The translations under genes and the position numbers were made by a program. From positions 455,069 through 519,068 of the forward strand of contig CANLZP010000001.1 of assembly GCA_947495695.1 (NCBI GenBank): a DNA stretch of 64,000 nt, written 5' to 3'. Positions 46,994-56,143 of this stretch are shown in pieces. The notes beneath the pieces are model-generated. The model made no database searches. It was not told the origin of the DNA and saw nothing but the letters and a program-made list of their open reading frames with translations. Numbering within the stretch: position 1 is the stretch's first letter; every line of letters starts with the position of its first letter. This DNA comes from an uncultured Erythrobacter sp. Lineage in GTDB: Bacteria > Pseudomonadota > Alphaproteobacteria > Sphingomonadales > Sphingomonadaceae.

Positions 46994-48397
46994 TTAATGG
47001 CCTACGCTCTCGCCGCGCTCCAGACCGGACAGGGCCAATTGCTCGTCAATCTGGGCCATCAGCCTTTTCAGACCTTCTTCAGTGTCACTTTCGGCGCGGG
47101 CAACCAGCACGTCTTGGGTGTTGGAGGCGCGCAGCAACCACCAGCCATCATCATTGGTGACCCGCACACCATCGGTGTCGTTCACATCATCGGGGCTGTC
47201 AGCAAGCCGCGCTTTGACCTCGTCGATCGCAGCAAATTTGCGGCTCTCTTCCACCTGAAAGCGCATTTCCGGCGTGTTGAGCATATTGGGCATTTCGTTG
47301 CGCAATTGGGTGATAGATTTGCCCAACCGGGCCGAGGCCGCGATCAAGCGGATGCCCGCATAAAGCGCATCGTCAAAACCATAATAATCGTCGGCAAAAA
47401 ACACATGCCCGCTCATCTCACCAGCCAAAGGCGCCTTAGTTTCCTTCATTTTGGACTTAATTAGCGAGTGGCCGGTGTTCCACATCAGCGGCTTACCGCC
47501 ATGCGCAGCAACATGATCGAACAGCGCCCGGCTGGCCTTCACATCTGCAATAACTGTCGAATTTGGAAGGGTTTTTAGCAAGTCCTCGGCATAGATCATG
47601 AGCAGTTGATCGCCCCAGATCACACGCCCTTCGCCGTCGATTGCTCCGATCCGGTCGCCATCACCATCAAAAGCCACTCCAAAGTCGAGCTTCTTCTCCG
47701 CGACGAGCGCCTTCAGGTCCGCCAGATTGGCTTCAACAGTGGGATCAGGATGATGATTGGGGAAATTGCCATCAACTTCGGTAAACAACAGATGATGCTC
47801 GCCCGGCAGGCGCTTCGCCAAAGCTTCCATGGCAGGCCCCGCCGCGCCATTGCCGGCGTCCCAACCCACTTTCAGGGTGGACAGACTGGCTTTGTCAATT
47901 CCGTCCAGTCCCTCCAGCATCCGGTCGATATACTCGCCCAGGATCTCTCGGGTTTCGACGGTTCCGGTCCCATCGCGCCAATCTCCGGCAGCGGCGATCC
48001 GGCCGAGGAGCTGGATGTCCTGCCCAAAGAACGGCCGCCCCATAAATACCATTTTGAAGCCGTTGTAATTGGCGGGATTGTGGCTGCCAGTTATTTGAAT
48101 GCCGCCATCCACCTGTTCGGCTGAGGCTTCTGCATAATAGAGCATCGGGGTTGGTCCCATACCCACCCGAACCACATCACAGCCGCTGGAGGTCAGCCCT
48201 TCGATCAGCGCATGCTCCAACATTGGCGAGCTGACCCGACCATCATAACCCACCGCTACTTTTGATCCGCCTTCTTTGCGCAGAAGCGTCGCAAAGCTGC
48301 GGCCAATTGCGCGCGCATCATCGGCGCCAAGCGTTTCGCCAATGATCCCGCGGATATCATATTCGCGCAGCACGGTTTGATGAAATTGGTGGGTCAT
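46994..48397 (-). CDS. pgmG: Phosphomannomutase/phosphoglucomutase PgmG
   Basis: A 467-residue alpha-D-phosphohexomutase interconverting glucose-1-P/6-P and mannose-1-P/6-P for polysaccharide and lipopolysaccharide precursors. The phosphoserine is in 'QITGSHNPANYNGF', the metal loop is 'FDGDGDRIGAID', and the sugar-binding loop is 'GEMSGHVFF'. The phosphate-binding domain ends 'RASNTQDVLVARAESDTEEG'. Length and the alphaproteobacterial context agree with PgmG-type enzymes of sphingomonads. Confidence 0.93.
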   Translation of the reverse strand: MTHQFHQTVLREYDIRGIIGETLGADDARAIGRSFATLLRKEGGSKVAVGYDGRVSSPMLEHALIEGLTSSGCDVVRVGMGPTPMLYYAEASAEQVDGGIQITGSHNPANYNGFKMVFMGRPFFGQDIQLLGRIAAAGDWRDGTGTVETREILGEYIDRMLEGLDGIDKASLSTLKVGWDAGNGAAGPAMEALAKRLPGEHHLLFTEVDGNFPNHHPDPTVEANLADLKALVAEKKLDFGVAFDGDGDRIGAIDGEGRVIWGDQLLMIYAEDLLKTLPNSTVIADVKASRALFDHVAAHGGKPLMWNTGHSLIKSKMKETKAPLAGEMSGHVFFADDYYGFDDALYAGIRLIAASARLGKSITQLRNEMPNMLNTPEMRFQVEESRKFAAIDEVKARLADSPDDVNDTDGVRVTNDDGWWLLRASNTQDVLVARAESDTEEGLKRLMAQIDEQLALSGLERGESVGH

Positions 48398-48478
48398 CTC
48401 AAGAGGTCTACCTGTTGTCTCGCGTTATCTCTGGTTTGAATGCGCTGTCTGTTTGCACCTCAAAATACCGCAAATCGA

Positions 48479-48766
48479 TCAATTTTGATCGGGCAATTCG
48501 TCCATCAGAAGATCGCGCGCAGCATTGGCTTCATGAACCTGTTCATTGGTACCACCGCGATCAGGATGGATCATTGTTATCAATCGCTTATGCGCCTCAA
48601 CAATCTCTTGATGTTGCGCTTCGGCGCGCACACCCAGAAGCTTTCGAGCGCGAAAGATTGCCTGCTGGCGGGTTGAGCTGCCGCGCAAATAATCCCACGG
48701 CCAACGCCCGAAAATCATCTTGCACCCGACACAGATTATGACAACGATGAGGACGATACGCAGCAT
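48479..48766 (-). CDS. Membrane-anchored J-domain protein
   Basis: A 95-residue protein with an N-terminal membrane helix ('MLRIVLIVVIICVGCKMIFG') and a C-terminal J-domain carrying the essential His-Pro-Asp ('ITMIHPDRGGTNE'). The layout is like the mitochondrial Tim14/Pam18 and bacterial DjlA-type helpers that stimulate Hsp70 at a membrane. It begins 3 bp after the mipZ stop codon, so the two are co-transcribed. The partner Hsp70 and process are unknown. Confidence 0.88.
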   Translation of the reverse strand: MLRIVLIVVIICVGCKMIFGRWPWDYLRGSSTRQQAIFRARKLLGVRAEAQHQEIVEAHKRLITMIHPDRGGTNEQVHEANAARDLLMDELPDQN

Positions 48767-48769
48767 GAT

Positions 48770-49579
48770 CTAGGCCAGCTCCAATCGGGGTTCTCGCTGC
48801 ACAAAATCGGGCAGGTTCAGAGCCATCACCAACGAACGAAGCTCTTGCCGCGCGACCAGATGGCTGGTTCCCAATTCGCCCAAATGCCCTTTGTCCAACA
48901 GGGTCAATCCTGAGGGGAAAAGCTCGCGGAAGATGACCCGTTCGGACAAGCCATGGGCCACCCGAAAGCCGACGCGCTTGGACAATTCGGTCAGCGCCTG
49001 CTCGATCCGTGCCATATTGCGAGCCTCGACATGGCCGGTGCGATTACGCACGACCACCCAATCCATTTCACGGCGCTGCTGCTCAATGGTTGCGCGGCTC
49101 CGCTTCATCCGCGCTTCCCAGATCAATTCCGCATAAAAGCTCAACTTCTTGACCTTGAAGCTTTCTCCTTCGACCTGCCCGATCAAATCGAAATCGACAA
49201 AACTGTCGTTCATTGGCGTGACCAAAGTGTCGGCCTCTGTCGCCGCGTGACGCGCCAAGGGGTCATCGCGTCCCGGCGTGTCAAAGACGATAAAGTCTGC
49301 CTCCGCACTCATATCAGCAACCAGCTCTTCCAGGCCGTCGGTATCGCCTTCGAACACTTCGAACCGGGCGGTGGGTAGCTTGATATTGCGCCTTTGTGCC
49401 GTGTCCGCACGGTTTTCCAAATAGCGCGCAAAGGTCCGCTGCCGCTGGTCCAAATCGATCGCAGCAACTCGCGCGCCGCGATAAGCCAGCGCCACCGCAA
49501 TATGCACCGCAGTGGTGGATTTGCCCGTTCCGCCCTTTTCATTGGCGAAAACGATGCGGTGGGCGGCGGACTGAGACAA
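48770..49579 (-). CDS. mipZ: Division-site positioning ATPase MipZ
   Basis: A ParA/MinD-type ATPase that forms a polar gradient inhibiting FtsZ in alphaproteobacteria. The deviant Walker A 'NEKGGTGKSTTAVHIAVAL', 'AIDLDQRQRTFARYL' and 'FIVFDTPGRDD' are typical of MipZ. The start is not certain: no ATG is present, and TTG codons at 49579 and 49585 follow an AAAGG site. The 49579 choice gives 269 residues and begins with 'LSQSAAHRIVFANEKGGTG', close to the family start. The gene is divergent from panC. Confidence 0.92.
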   Translation of the reverse strand: MSQSAAHRIVFANEKGGTGKSTTAVHIAVALAYRGARVAAIDLDQRQRTFARYLENRADTAQRRNIKLPTARFEVFEGDTDGLEELVADMSAEADFIVFDTPGRDDPLARHAATEADTLVTPMNDSFVDFDLIGQVEGESFKVKKLSFYAELIWEARMKRSRATIEQQRREMDWVVVRNRTGHVEARNMARIEQALTELSKRVGFRVAHGLSERVIFRELFPSGLTLLDKGHLGELGTSHLVARQELRSLVMALNLPDFVQREPRLELA

Positions 49580-49674
49580 TTTCAAAAAACCTTTGGTTGG
49601 CGTGATTGCCCTAGCTTGTCTTGCCTGCGATGCGCGGGCTAGGACAATGCCAGATATACCGGAGGCCAACGCCC

Positions 49675-50529
49675 GTGCAAACCGTCAACACGCTCGACAT
49701 GTTGAGAAATAAACTTACCGCATTGCGCGCCGATGGAGCCACCGTTGGCCTGGTGCCAACAATGGGAGCCCTGCACGAAGGGCATCTGACCTTGATGCGG
49801 CAGGCAAAATCGACTTGCGATCATGTCGTCGCCTCTATCTTTGTGAACCCGACGCAATTCGGTCCGCACGAGGATCTGGACGCTTATCCGCGCCAATTGG
49901 CGGATGATTCTGCAATGCTGGTTGCTGAGGGCGTTTCGCTGCTATGGGCTCCGACCGTAGAGGAAATGTATCCTGACGGCTTTGCCAGTTCGATTTCGGT
50001 CGAAGGAGTCAGCGCGGAATTTTGCGGAGCGTCCCGACCGGGTCACTTCGATGGCGTGGCAACGGTTGTTTGCAAGCTGTTCAATCAGGTCCAACCCGAT
50101 CGCGCCTTCTTTGGCGAGAAAGACTTTCAGCAATTGGCAGTTATCCGCCAGATGGCTCGCGATCTGGACTTGTCCGCCCCATTGGCAGCCAACATTATCG
50201 GAGTCCCAACCGTGCGCGAGCCAGATGGTTTGGCGATGAGCAGCCGTAACCGCTATCTCTCGCCTGAAAATCGGCAGGCCGCCGCCATCCTGCCAAAGGC
50301 GATGCACCAAGCAATTTCACAAATCACAGCCGGCAGTCCTGTGGCCGCCGTGCTCCAAGAGTTTGAGCAACGCCTGCTCGACGGAGGCTTTGACAGCATC
50401 GATTATGCGGCCTTGGCAGATGCCCGATCGCTGGCGATTGTCAGCGCATTCGATGGAACACCAGCGCGCATGCTGGTCGCAGCAAGAATTGGCCAGACCA
50501 GGCTGATCGACAATTTGCCGGTTAACTAG
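49675..50529 (+). CDS. panC: Pantothenate synthetase
   Basis: A 284-residue enzyme that joins pantoate and beta-alanine with ATP to make pantothenate. The HIGH-like motif is in 'PTMGALHEGHLTLMR', and 'FVNPTQFGPHEDLDAYPR', 'FFGEKDFQQ' and the KMSKS-like 'MSSRNRYLS' follow. A GTG start at 49675 is chosen because a GGAGG site lies 9 bases upstream; a longer frame has no family similarity. It is divergent from mipZ. Confidence 0.95.
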   Translation: MQTVNTLDMLRNKLTALRADGATVGLVPTMGALHEGHLTLMRQAKSTCDHVVASIFVNPTQFGPHEDLDAYPRQLADDSAMLVAEGVSLLWAPTVEEMYPDGFASSISVEGVSAEFCGASRPGHFDGVATVVCKLFNQVQPDRAFFGEKDFQQLAVIRQMARDLDLSAPLAANIIGVPTVREPDGLAMSSRNRYLSPENRQAAAILPKAMHQAISQITAGSPVAAVLQEFEQRLLDGGFDSIDYAALADARSLAIVSAFDGTPARMLVAARIGQTRLIDNLPVN

Positions 50530-50657
50530 GCGGGTCAATTAGGCCGGTTTTCTTCGGTGTTCTCTTTTTATTTCAAAAGATTAAGCAATCATTTGCCAAA
50601 CCGCACCTAACAGGCCTAGATTTCTTCTCCTCGCCAATGTGATTATCTGGGTGGGTT

Positions 50658-51413
50658 ATGTCACAAGAGCAAAGCCAATATTGGGATGCGCTTGCATTGG
50701 CCTCACAGGCCGAAGGGGTCGTGCCGTTTCGGCGTGCGATCCATAAAATCCTGGCTGCAATCGATTTTGGCGCTTTGTACTTTCTGGCCCCAGTTGTCGC
50801 CGATCGCAGGGTTGGCCGCGTCTTGTGGAACGTGGGCTTCGAAAAGAAGAAAGAGAGGTTCTATCGCGAATTGGGTTGGATGGTTGACCCAATGCCAGAC
50901 GTCGCGCTGAATCGCAGCAATGCTTTCAGATGGTCCGACACGGGGAAGATTGCAAAATTATCGGTCAAGCAAAAGCGATTCATGAGCGAGATCGGTGAAG
51001 GTATCGCAATCCCTTGCACGGGCCCTTTTGCGCGCGCTGGATTTGTTGGCGTTGGCAATCCCTTGTTTGACGGCCCGATAGAAGATGCAACTGTGCGCCA
51101 GGTACAAGTTGCAGCGCAGCTTTGCTTTCAACGCTATTGCGAGCTGGTGGATGTGCGGGACGAATTGATGCCGGACCTTTCCCAACGCGAACTCGATGTG
51201 ATCCGCTGGATTGGTGAAGGCAAAAGCAACACGGTCATCGCTGAGATCTTGGGGATCACCAAGAGCACCGTCGATAGCTATGTTAAGCGTATTTTCGGAA
51301 AACTGGGTGTTTCCGATCGCACGGCAGCGGCTGTGAAGGCGGTCTCGCTAGGCCTGATTTCAGTAGGAAAACACAGCAAACGCGCCGCCCATCGGCCCAA
51401 ATGGCGAATGTGA
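50658..51413 (+). CDS. LuxR family transcriptional regulator (solo)
   Basis: A 251-residue LuxR-type protein. The N-terminal domain resembles the autoinducer-binding fold: 'ELGWMVDPMPDVALNRSNAFRW' aligns with the Asp-Pro and Trp region of TraR-type sensors, but the aromatic expected a few residues before ('EKKKERFY') is not a Trp. The C-terminal LuxR HTH (about 174-230) has 'LSQRELDVIRWIGEGKSNTVIA' type sequence and 'TKSTVDSYVKRIFGKLGV'. No luxI-type synthase is adjacent. It could be an AHL solo or respond to another signal. Confidence 0.85.
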   Translation: MSQEQSQYWDALALASQAEGVVPFRRAIHKILAAIDFGALYFLAPVVADRRVGRVLWNVGFEKKKERFYRELGWMVDPMPDVALNRSNAFRWSDTGKIAKLSVKQKRFMSEIGEGIAIPCTGPFARAGFVGVGNPLFDGPIEDATVRQVQVAAQLCFQRYCELVDVRDELMPDLSQRELDVIRWIGEGKSNTVIAEILGITKSTVDSYVKRIFGKLGVSDRTAAAVKAVSLGLISVGKHSKRAAHRPKWRM

Positions 51414-51668
51414 ACGATATCATTTGACCCTCAATTAGGGGACAAGCCATAGAATCACTATGCTGTTAGGCCAGTGCCCAGATCGGCTGTAGAGCCTTTC
51501 GGGTCTCATCGGGCGCTCAGGATAAAATCCGGGCGCCCGAACTTCGTTCTGGGCAGGAGTATGGGTCTTTGCGCTCCGACCCAGCGCGTCATGCATCAAT
51601 GTATTGGCTGAAAATTCTGCGAAATGCCTCATACCTGAGATGTCAAAATCGCAAAATCTCAAAGAGGT

Positions 51669-51742
51669 TGGAGCGGGTAAGGGGAATCGAACCCCTCTAG
51701 CTAGCTTGGAAGGCTAGAGCATTACCACTATGCTATACCCGC
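51669..51742 (-). tRNA. tRNA-Gly(TCC)
   Basis: On the minus strand the gene starts GCGGGTATAG and folds into a full cloverleaf. The anticodon stem CTAGC/GCTAG encloses loop CTTCCAA, giving anticodon TCC for glycine. The T arm 'AGGGG-TTCGATT-CCCCT' is present, and the CCA end is encoded. Confidence 0.95.
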
Positions 51743-51960
51743 TCAATCGCATGGATCAGGTCGCCTGTTGAAGACCTGTCGTGTGCAAGGCGCGGCCATT
51801 GCCATGATCAAGGCAGATTCGTCAACCAATTGCGTCACGAAGCCTTGCGAAATTTGCTCGCCCAGCAAACTTCGATTTTGAAGATGACAAAGAAATGGTT
51901 CCTTGCCTCTAAGGTCAAATCGCTTATTTCCAAGGCTTCTTCCAACAGTACGATCGAAAA

Positions 51961-52863
51961 ATGCGCCAACTGACCCATCTTGAACGGCTTGAAGCCGAAA
52001 GCATTCATATCTTCAGGGAGGTTGTGGCCGAGGCCGAAAATCCCGTCATGCTGTATTCGGTGGGCAAAGATTCGTCTGTCATGCTGCATCTGGCGCGCAA
52101 GGCATTTTATCCGGCACCGCCGCCCTTCCCCATGCTGCATGTTGCATCAGGTTGGGACTTTCAGGCGCTGCTCGATCATCGCGACAAGACTGTCAAAGAA
52201 TACAATCTTGAATTGATTGTGGCGCAGAATGAAGATGCTGAAGAGCAAGGGATCAATCCGTTTGACACCGGCAGCGCGCTATATTCACAAGCCCAACTGA
52301 CCGATCCTTTGAAGCGCGCCTTGACCGAGCATGGGTTTGACGCTGCCTTTGGCGGCGGCAGGCGCGATGAAGAAAAAGCGCGCGCGAAAGAGCGTGTGTT
52401 CAGCTTCCGCACGGCATCACATCGTTGGGATCCCAAAAACCAGCGGCCCGAACTGTGGAACCTCTACAATGCCAAGAAGAACAAGGATGAGAGCATCCGG
52501 GTCTTCCCGATCTCGAATTGGACCGAGCTGGATATCTGGCAATATATTGCTCTGGAAAAGATTGATATTGTACCGCTGTATCTATCCTCTCCACGCCCTA
52601 CGGTTGAACGCGATGGACTGCTGTTGGTGGTTGATGACGATCGGTTCCGCCTTGAAGACGGGGAAGAGCCAGTGGAACGCAACGTCCGTTTCCGTACGCT
52701 GGGCTGCTATCCGCTGACCGGCGCCACCCAGAGCGATGCGACCGACATGAACAAGATCATTCAGGAAATGCTTTTGGCAACCGGGTCCGAACGACAAGGT
52801 CGCGCGATCGACAAGGGGCAGTCTGCGTCGATGGAAGACAAGAAGCAGCAGGGGTATTTCTGA
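51961..52863 (+). CDS. cysD: Sulfate adenylyltransferase subunit 2
   Basis: A 300-residue ATP sulfurylase small subunit that makes APS from sulfate and ATP with CysN. The PP-loop '[20 protein letters not shown]' and '[20 protein letters not shown]' type motifs, and '[14 protein letters not shown]', are present. It overlaps cysN by one base (TGATG), so the two are translationally coupled. No cysH or sulfite reductase gene is in the window. Confidence 0.96.
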   Translation: MRQLTHLERLEAESIHIFREVVAEAENPVMLYSVGKDSSVMLHLARKAFYPAPPPFPMLHVASGWDFQALLDHRDKTVKEYNLELIVAQNEDAEEQGINPFDTGSALYSQAQLTDPLKRALTEHGFDAAFGGGRRDEEKARAKERVFSFRTASHRWDPKNQRPELWNLYNAKKNKDESIRVFPISNWTELDIWQYIALEKIDIVPLYLSSPRPTVERDGLLLVVDDDRFRLEDGEEPVERNVRFRTLGCYPLTGATQSDATDMNKIIQEMLLATGSERQGRAIDKGQSASMEDKKQQGYF

Positions 52864-54803
52864 TGACTGATCAAACTCCTGCTCAAGATTCTTCCTTCCA
52901 AACCGAAGCCTTGATCGCCGAAGACATCGACGCCTATCTGGACCAACATCAGCACAAAAGCCTGCTGCGCTTCATTACCTGCGGCAGCGTGGATGACGGC
53001 AAGAGCACGCTGATCGGGCGGTTGTTGTATGATTCCAAGATGATCTTTGAAGATCAGCTTTCCGCTTTGGAAAACGACAGCCAAAAGCACGGCACGCAGG
53101 GCGAAGAGATTGACTTTGCTCTATTGGTGGACGGCTTGGCTGCCGAGCGCGAGCAGGGCATCACAATCGACGTTGCCTACCGTTTTTTCACAACTGAAAA
53201 GCGCAAATTCATCGTCGCTGATACACCCGGCCACGAGCAATATACGCGCAATATGGTCACCGGCGCATCCACAGCCGACCTGGCCGTCATATTGGTCGAC
53301 GCGCGCAAAGGCATTCTGGAGCAAACCAAGCGCCACAGCTTTCTGGTTCACCTGTTGGGAATCAAGCATCTGGTGCTGGCGGTCAACAAGATGGATCTGG
53401 TCGATTACGATCAGGGCACTTTTGACCGAATTGTGGGCGAATACACCGCATTTGCGAATGAGATCGGGATCGAAAGCTTCACAGCCATTCCGATCTCAGG
53501 CTTCAAGGGCGACAATATCACTGCTCCTGTTGGCGGCGCGGCGTCTTCCAATACGCCGTGGTATGATGGGCCAGCCCTAATCGATCATCTGGAAACGGTC
53601 GAGATTGCCAATTTTGCTGCACAGGCACGGACCTTTCGCATGCCGGTTCAATGGGTCAACCGGCCCAATCTGGACTTTCGCGGGTTTGCCGGACTGATTA
53701 CCGATGGCTCGATCAAGCCAGGCGATGCTGTCCGGATTGTTCCAACCGGCAAAACCAGCACGGTCAAATCCATCGCCACATTTGATGGCGATCTGGACGA
53801 GGCCGTTGCTGGTCAATCGGTCACACTGACCCTGGATGACGAAGTTGACTGCAGCCGCGGTGATATGATCGCGGTCGCTGATGATCCGCCCGAGGCCTCT
53901 GACCAGTTTGAAACGACCATTGTCTGGATGAGCGACGAGGCACTAAAGCCGGGTCGCGCCTATTGGCTGAAGCTTGGCCCGCAAATGGTCAGTGCAACCG
54001 TAGCTGAACCCAAATACGAGATTTGCGTCAACAGTTTCGAACATCTTGCCGCCAAGACATTGCAACTAAATGGCATTGGTGTGGCGGAATTGCGCACTGA
54101 CAAGCCGATCATCTTCGAACCCTATACCAAGAGCCGTCAACTGGGCGGCTTCATCCTGATCGACAAATTCACCAATGCAACCGTTGGCGCGGGGCTGATC
54201 CATTTCAGTCTGCGCCGCGCACAGAATGTTCATTGGCAGCCGACAACGATCACGCGCGATGATCACGCCTTGTTGAAGAACCAGAAACCGCTGGTCTTGT
54301 GGTTCACAGGCCTTTCCGGCTCGGGCAAATCGACCATCGCCAATGCGGTTGAGCAGCGGCTCAATCTGATGAACCGCCACACCTTCCTGCTCGATGGTGA
54401 CAATGTCCGCCACGGCTTGAACAAGGATCTGGGCTTTACAGAAAATGATCGGATCGAGAATATCCGACGCGTGGGCGAAGTCGCGAAATTGATGACCGAT
54501 GCCGGTCTCATTGTGCTGACCGCATTTATCTCTCCGTTCCGGGTCGAGCGTCAATTGGTTCGAGGCATGGTCCCCGACGGAGAATTCATCGAAGTGTTTG
54601 TCGACACACCGTTGGATGTAGCCGAACAGCGCGACGTCAAAGGTCTTTATAAAAAGGCGCGCAGCGGTGAGCTGAAGAATTTTACCGGTATCGACAGCCC
54701 TTATGAAGAACCCCAAAATGCCGAAATCCGTGTGAATACGGTGGAAATGACGATCGAAGAGGCTGCGGACCACATCATCGCGCAGATCATGCCCTTAAAA
54801 TGA
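52863..54803 (+). CDS. cysNC: Bifunctional sulfate adenylyltransferase subunit 1 / APS kinase
   Basis: A 646-residue fusion. The N-terminal GTPase part (about 1-440) has P-loop 'GSVDDGKST' at residues 41-49, '[12 protein letters not shown]' and '[10 protein letters not shown]', and activates ATP sulfurylase. The C-terminal APS kinase part (about 470-646) has P-loop 'GLSGSGKST' near residue 483 and '[15 protein letters not shown]', converting APS to PAPS. The fused form is common in alphaproteobacteria. It overlaps cysD by 1 base and cysQ by 4. Confidence 0.96.
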   Translation: MTDQTPAQDSSFQTEALIAEDIDAYLDQHQHKSLLRFITCGSVDDGKSTLIGRLLYDSKMIFEDQLSALENDSQKHGTQGEEIDFALLVDGLAAEREQGITIDVAYRFFTTEKRKFIVADTPGHEQYTRNMVTGASTADLAVILVDARKGILEQTKRHSFLVHLLGIKHLVLAVNKMDLVDYDQGTFDRIVGEYTAFANEIGIESFTAIPISGFKGDNITAPVGGAASSNTPWYDGPALIDHLETVEIANFAAQARTFRMPVQWVNRPNLDFRGFAGLITDGSIKPGDAVRIVPTGKTSTVKSIATFDGDLDEAVAGQSVTLTLDDEVDCSRGDMIAVADDPPEASDQFETTIVWMSDEALKPGRAYWLKLGPQMVSATVAEPKYEICVNSFEHLAAKTLQLNGIGVAELRTDKPIIFEPYTKSRQLGGFILIDKFTNATVGAGLIHFSLRRAQNVHWQPTTITRDDHALLKNQKPLVLWFTGLSGSGKSTIANAVEQRLNLMNRHTFLLDGDNVRHGLNKDLGFTENDRIENIRRVGEVAKLMTDAGLIVLTAFISPFRVERQLVRGMVPDGEFIEVFVDTPLDVAEQRDVKGLYKKARSGELKNFTGIDSPYEEPQNAEIRVNTVEMTIEEAADHIIAQIMPLK

Positions 54804-55543
54804 GCATGAGTGACGCAGAGCTGGCCGCTCAATTGGCTGCAGAGGCAGGGCAAATCCTGCTGCAGGTGCGTGCCTCTGGCAAATTTAGCGGCAAGGAACT
54901 GGGCAAGGCCGGTGATGCCACAGCCAATGAATTTCTGTGCCATGCCTTGCGCGCACGGCGGCCCGATGATGGCCTGTTGTCCGAAGAAGAGAAGGACAAT
55001 GCAGAGCGCCTCGGCATGGAGCGGGTCTGGATCATCGATCCGGTCGATGGCACCCGCGAATATGGCGAGGCACGCCATGATTGGGCGGTGCATGTGGGTC
55101 TATCCATCAATGGCGTTGCGCATACAGGCGCCGTGGCTTTGCCCGGACAAGACGGGGGCATTGTACTGCGCACCGATGCGCCTATCGACCTGCCGCAAGC
55201 AGCCCCAACGCCCCGTTTGGTGGTTAGCCGGACGCGCCCAGCCAAGGAGGCTGTCGCAGTGGCTGAAGCCTTGGGCGGAGAATTGGTACCGATGGGCAGT
55301 GCGGGCGCGAAGGCGATGGCCATCGTGCGCGGAGAGGCCGAGATTTATCTGCATTCTGGCGGGCAATATGAATGGGACAGTTGCGCCCCGGTGGCCGTGG
55401 CCCTGGCGCATGGTCTGCATTGTTCGCGGATTGATGGTTCGCCGCTGATTTACAATCAGAAGGACACCTACCTGCCAGACTTGCTGATCTGTCGACCCGA
55501 ATGGGCAGAGCGGGTGCTAAAGCTGGTGGCTGAACTCAGCTAA
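54800..55543 (+). CDS. cysQ: 3'(2'),5'-bisphosphate nucleotidase
   Basis: A 247-residue Mg-dependent phosphatase that clears PAP (the by-product of PAPS use) and can act on PAPS. Motifs are 'LLSEEEKDN', '[14 protein letters not shown]' and the C-terminal '[16 protein letters not shown]'. It starts inside the cysNC stop (ATGA). Its own stop is directly adjacent to the opposing OmpA lipoprotein stop (55544). Confidence 0.93.
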   Translation: MSMSDAELAAQLAAEAGQILLQVRASGKFSGKELGKAGDATANEFLCHALRARRPDDGLLSEEEKDNAERLGMERVWIIDPVDGTREYGEARHDWAVHVGLSINGVAHTGAVALPGQDGGIVLRTDAPIDLPQAAPTPRLVVSRTRPAKEAVAVAEALGGELVPMGSAGAKAMAIVRGEAEIYLHSGGQYEWDSCAPVAVALAHGLHCSRIDGSPLIYNQKDTYLPDLLICRPEWAERVLKLVAELS

Positions 55544-56143
55544 TCAATCTGTGGGCTGGTTGGCCTCTGGCGCTTCTGCGACATCGGCAGAGCGCGGCAA
55601 AGCAATGGTCACATCCACCCGGCGATTGGCTTCTCGGCCTGCCTCATTGGGCGTGCCATCAGGTTTGGCATTGGGCTCAACCGGGTTCTGCTCGCCAAAG
55701 GCAATGATCGCGATCCTTTCCTCGGCAATACCCATTTCGATCAGCCAGTCCGCCACCGCTTGCGCCCGCGCTTCAGATGCGCGCATATTGACCGCATCGC
55801 TTCCACCGGCATCGCTATGGCCGCGCAGAATAATCGGTCCGCCCTCAGCCATTTGCGGCGAACTGCGCACAGTTGCCAACTCGGCCAGCGCACCTTCCGA
55901 CAACTGCGCACCTCCATCGGCAAAGGATATGCTGGTGTTTAGCGGCGTGAGCGCTGCCGCCGGGGGAGCCTGCTCCACATCAGGACGGATAATTGACTGC
56001 GGCGGTGGCGCTTCGGCTTCATCCCCGCCAGAATTTTCTGGTGGCCTGGTATCCGCCTGGTTGCATGCAGCCAGCATTAGGGCGAGCAACGCTATGGCTG
56101 GGCTGTGTTTAATCGCTTTGGTCACAGTCATTTCCTTCGCCAT
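55544..56143 (-). CDS. OmpA family lipoprotein
   Basis: A 199-residue outer-membrane lipoprotein. The signal ends in a lipobox 'LMLAAC' (Cys near residue 26). A Pro/Glu-rich linker ('PPENSGGDEAEAPPPQ') precedes the OmpA-like domain (about 80-175) with 'LRGHSDAGGSDAVNMRASEAR' type and 'NRRVDVTIAL', the peptidoglycan-binding signature. It overlaps the antiporter stop by one base (TAATG), so the two genes are translated as a pair. A role in envelope integrity is likely. Confidence 0.9.
   Translation of the reverse strand: MAKEMTVTKAIKHSPAIALLALMLAACNQADTRPPENSGGDEAEAPPPQSIIRPDVEQAPPAAALTPLNTSISFADGGAQLSEGALAELATVRSSPQMAEGGPIILRGHSDAGGSDAVNMRASEARAQAVADWLIEMGIAEERIAIIAFGEQNPVEPNAKPDGTPNEAGREANRRVDVTIALPRSADVAEAPEANQPTD

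Noticed and set aside
51435..51662. 75-residue minus-strand frame between the LuxR gene and tRNA-Gly
   Set aside because: No ribosome-binding site, motif or neighbour support; the interval otherwise holds only a 7-bp inverted repeat at 51510-51539 without a T-run.
54066..54773. 235-residue minus-strand frame antisense to the APS kinase part of cysNC
   Set aside because: Shadow of a strongly conserved kinase domain.
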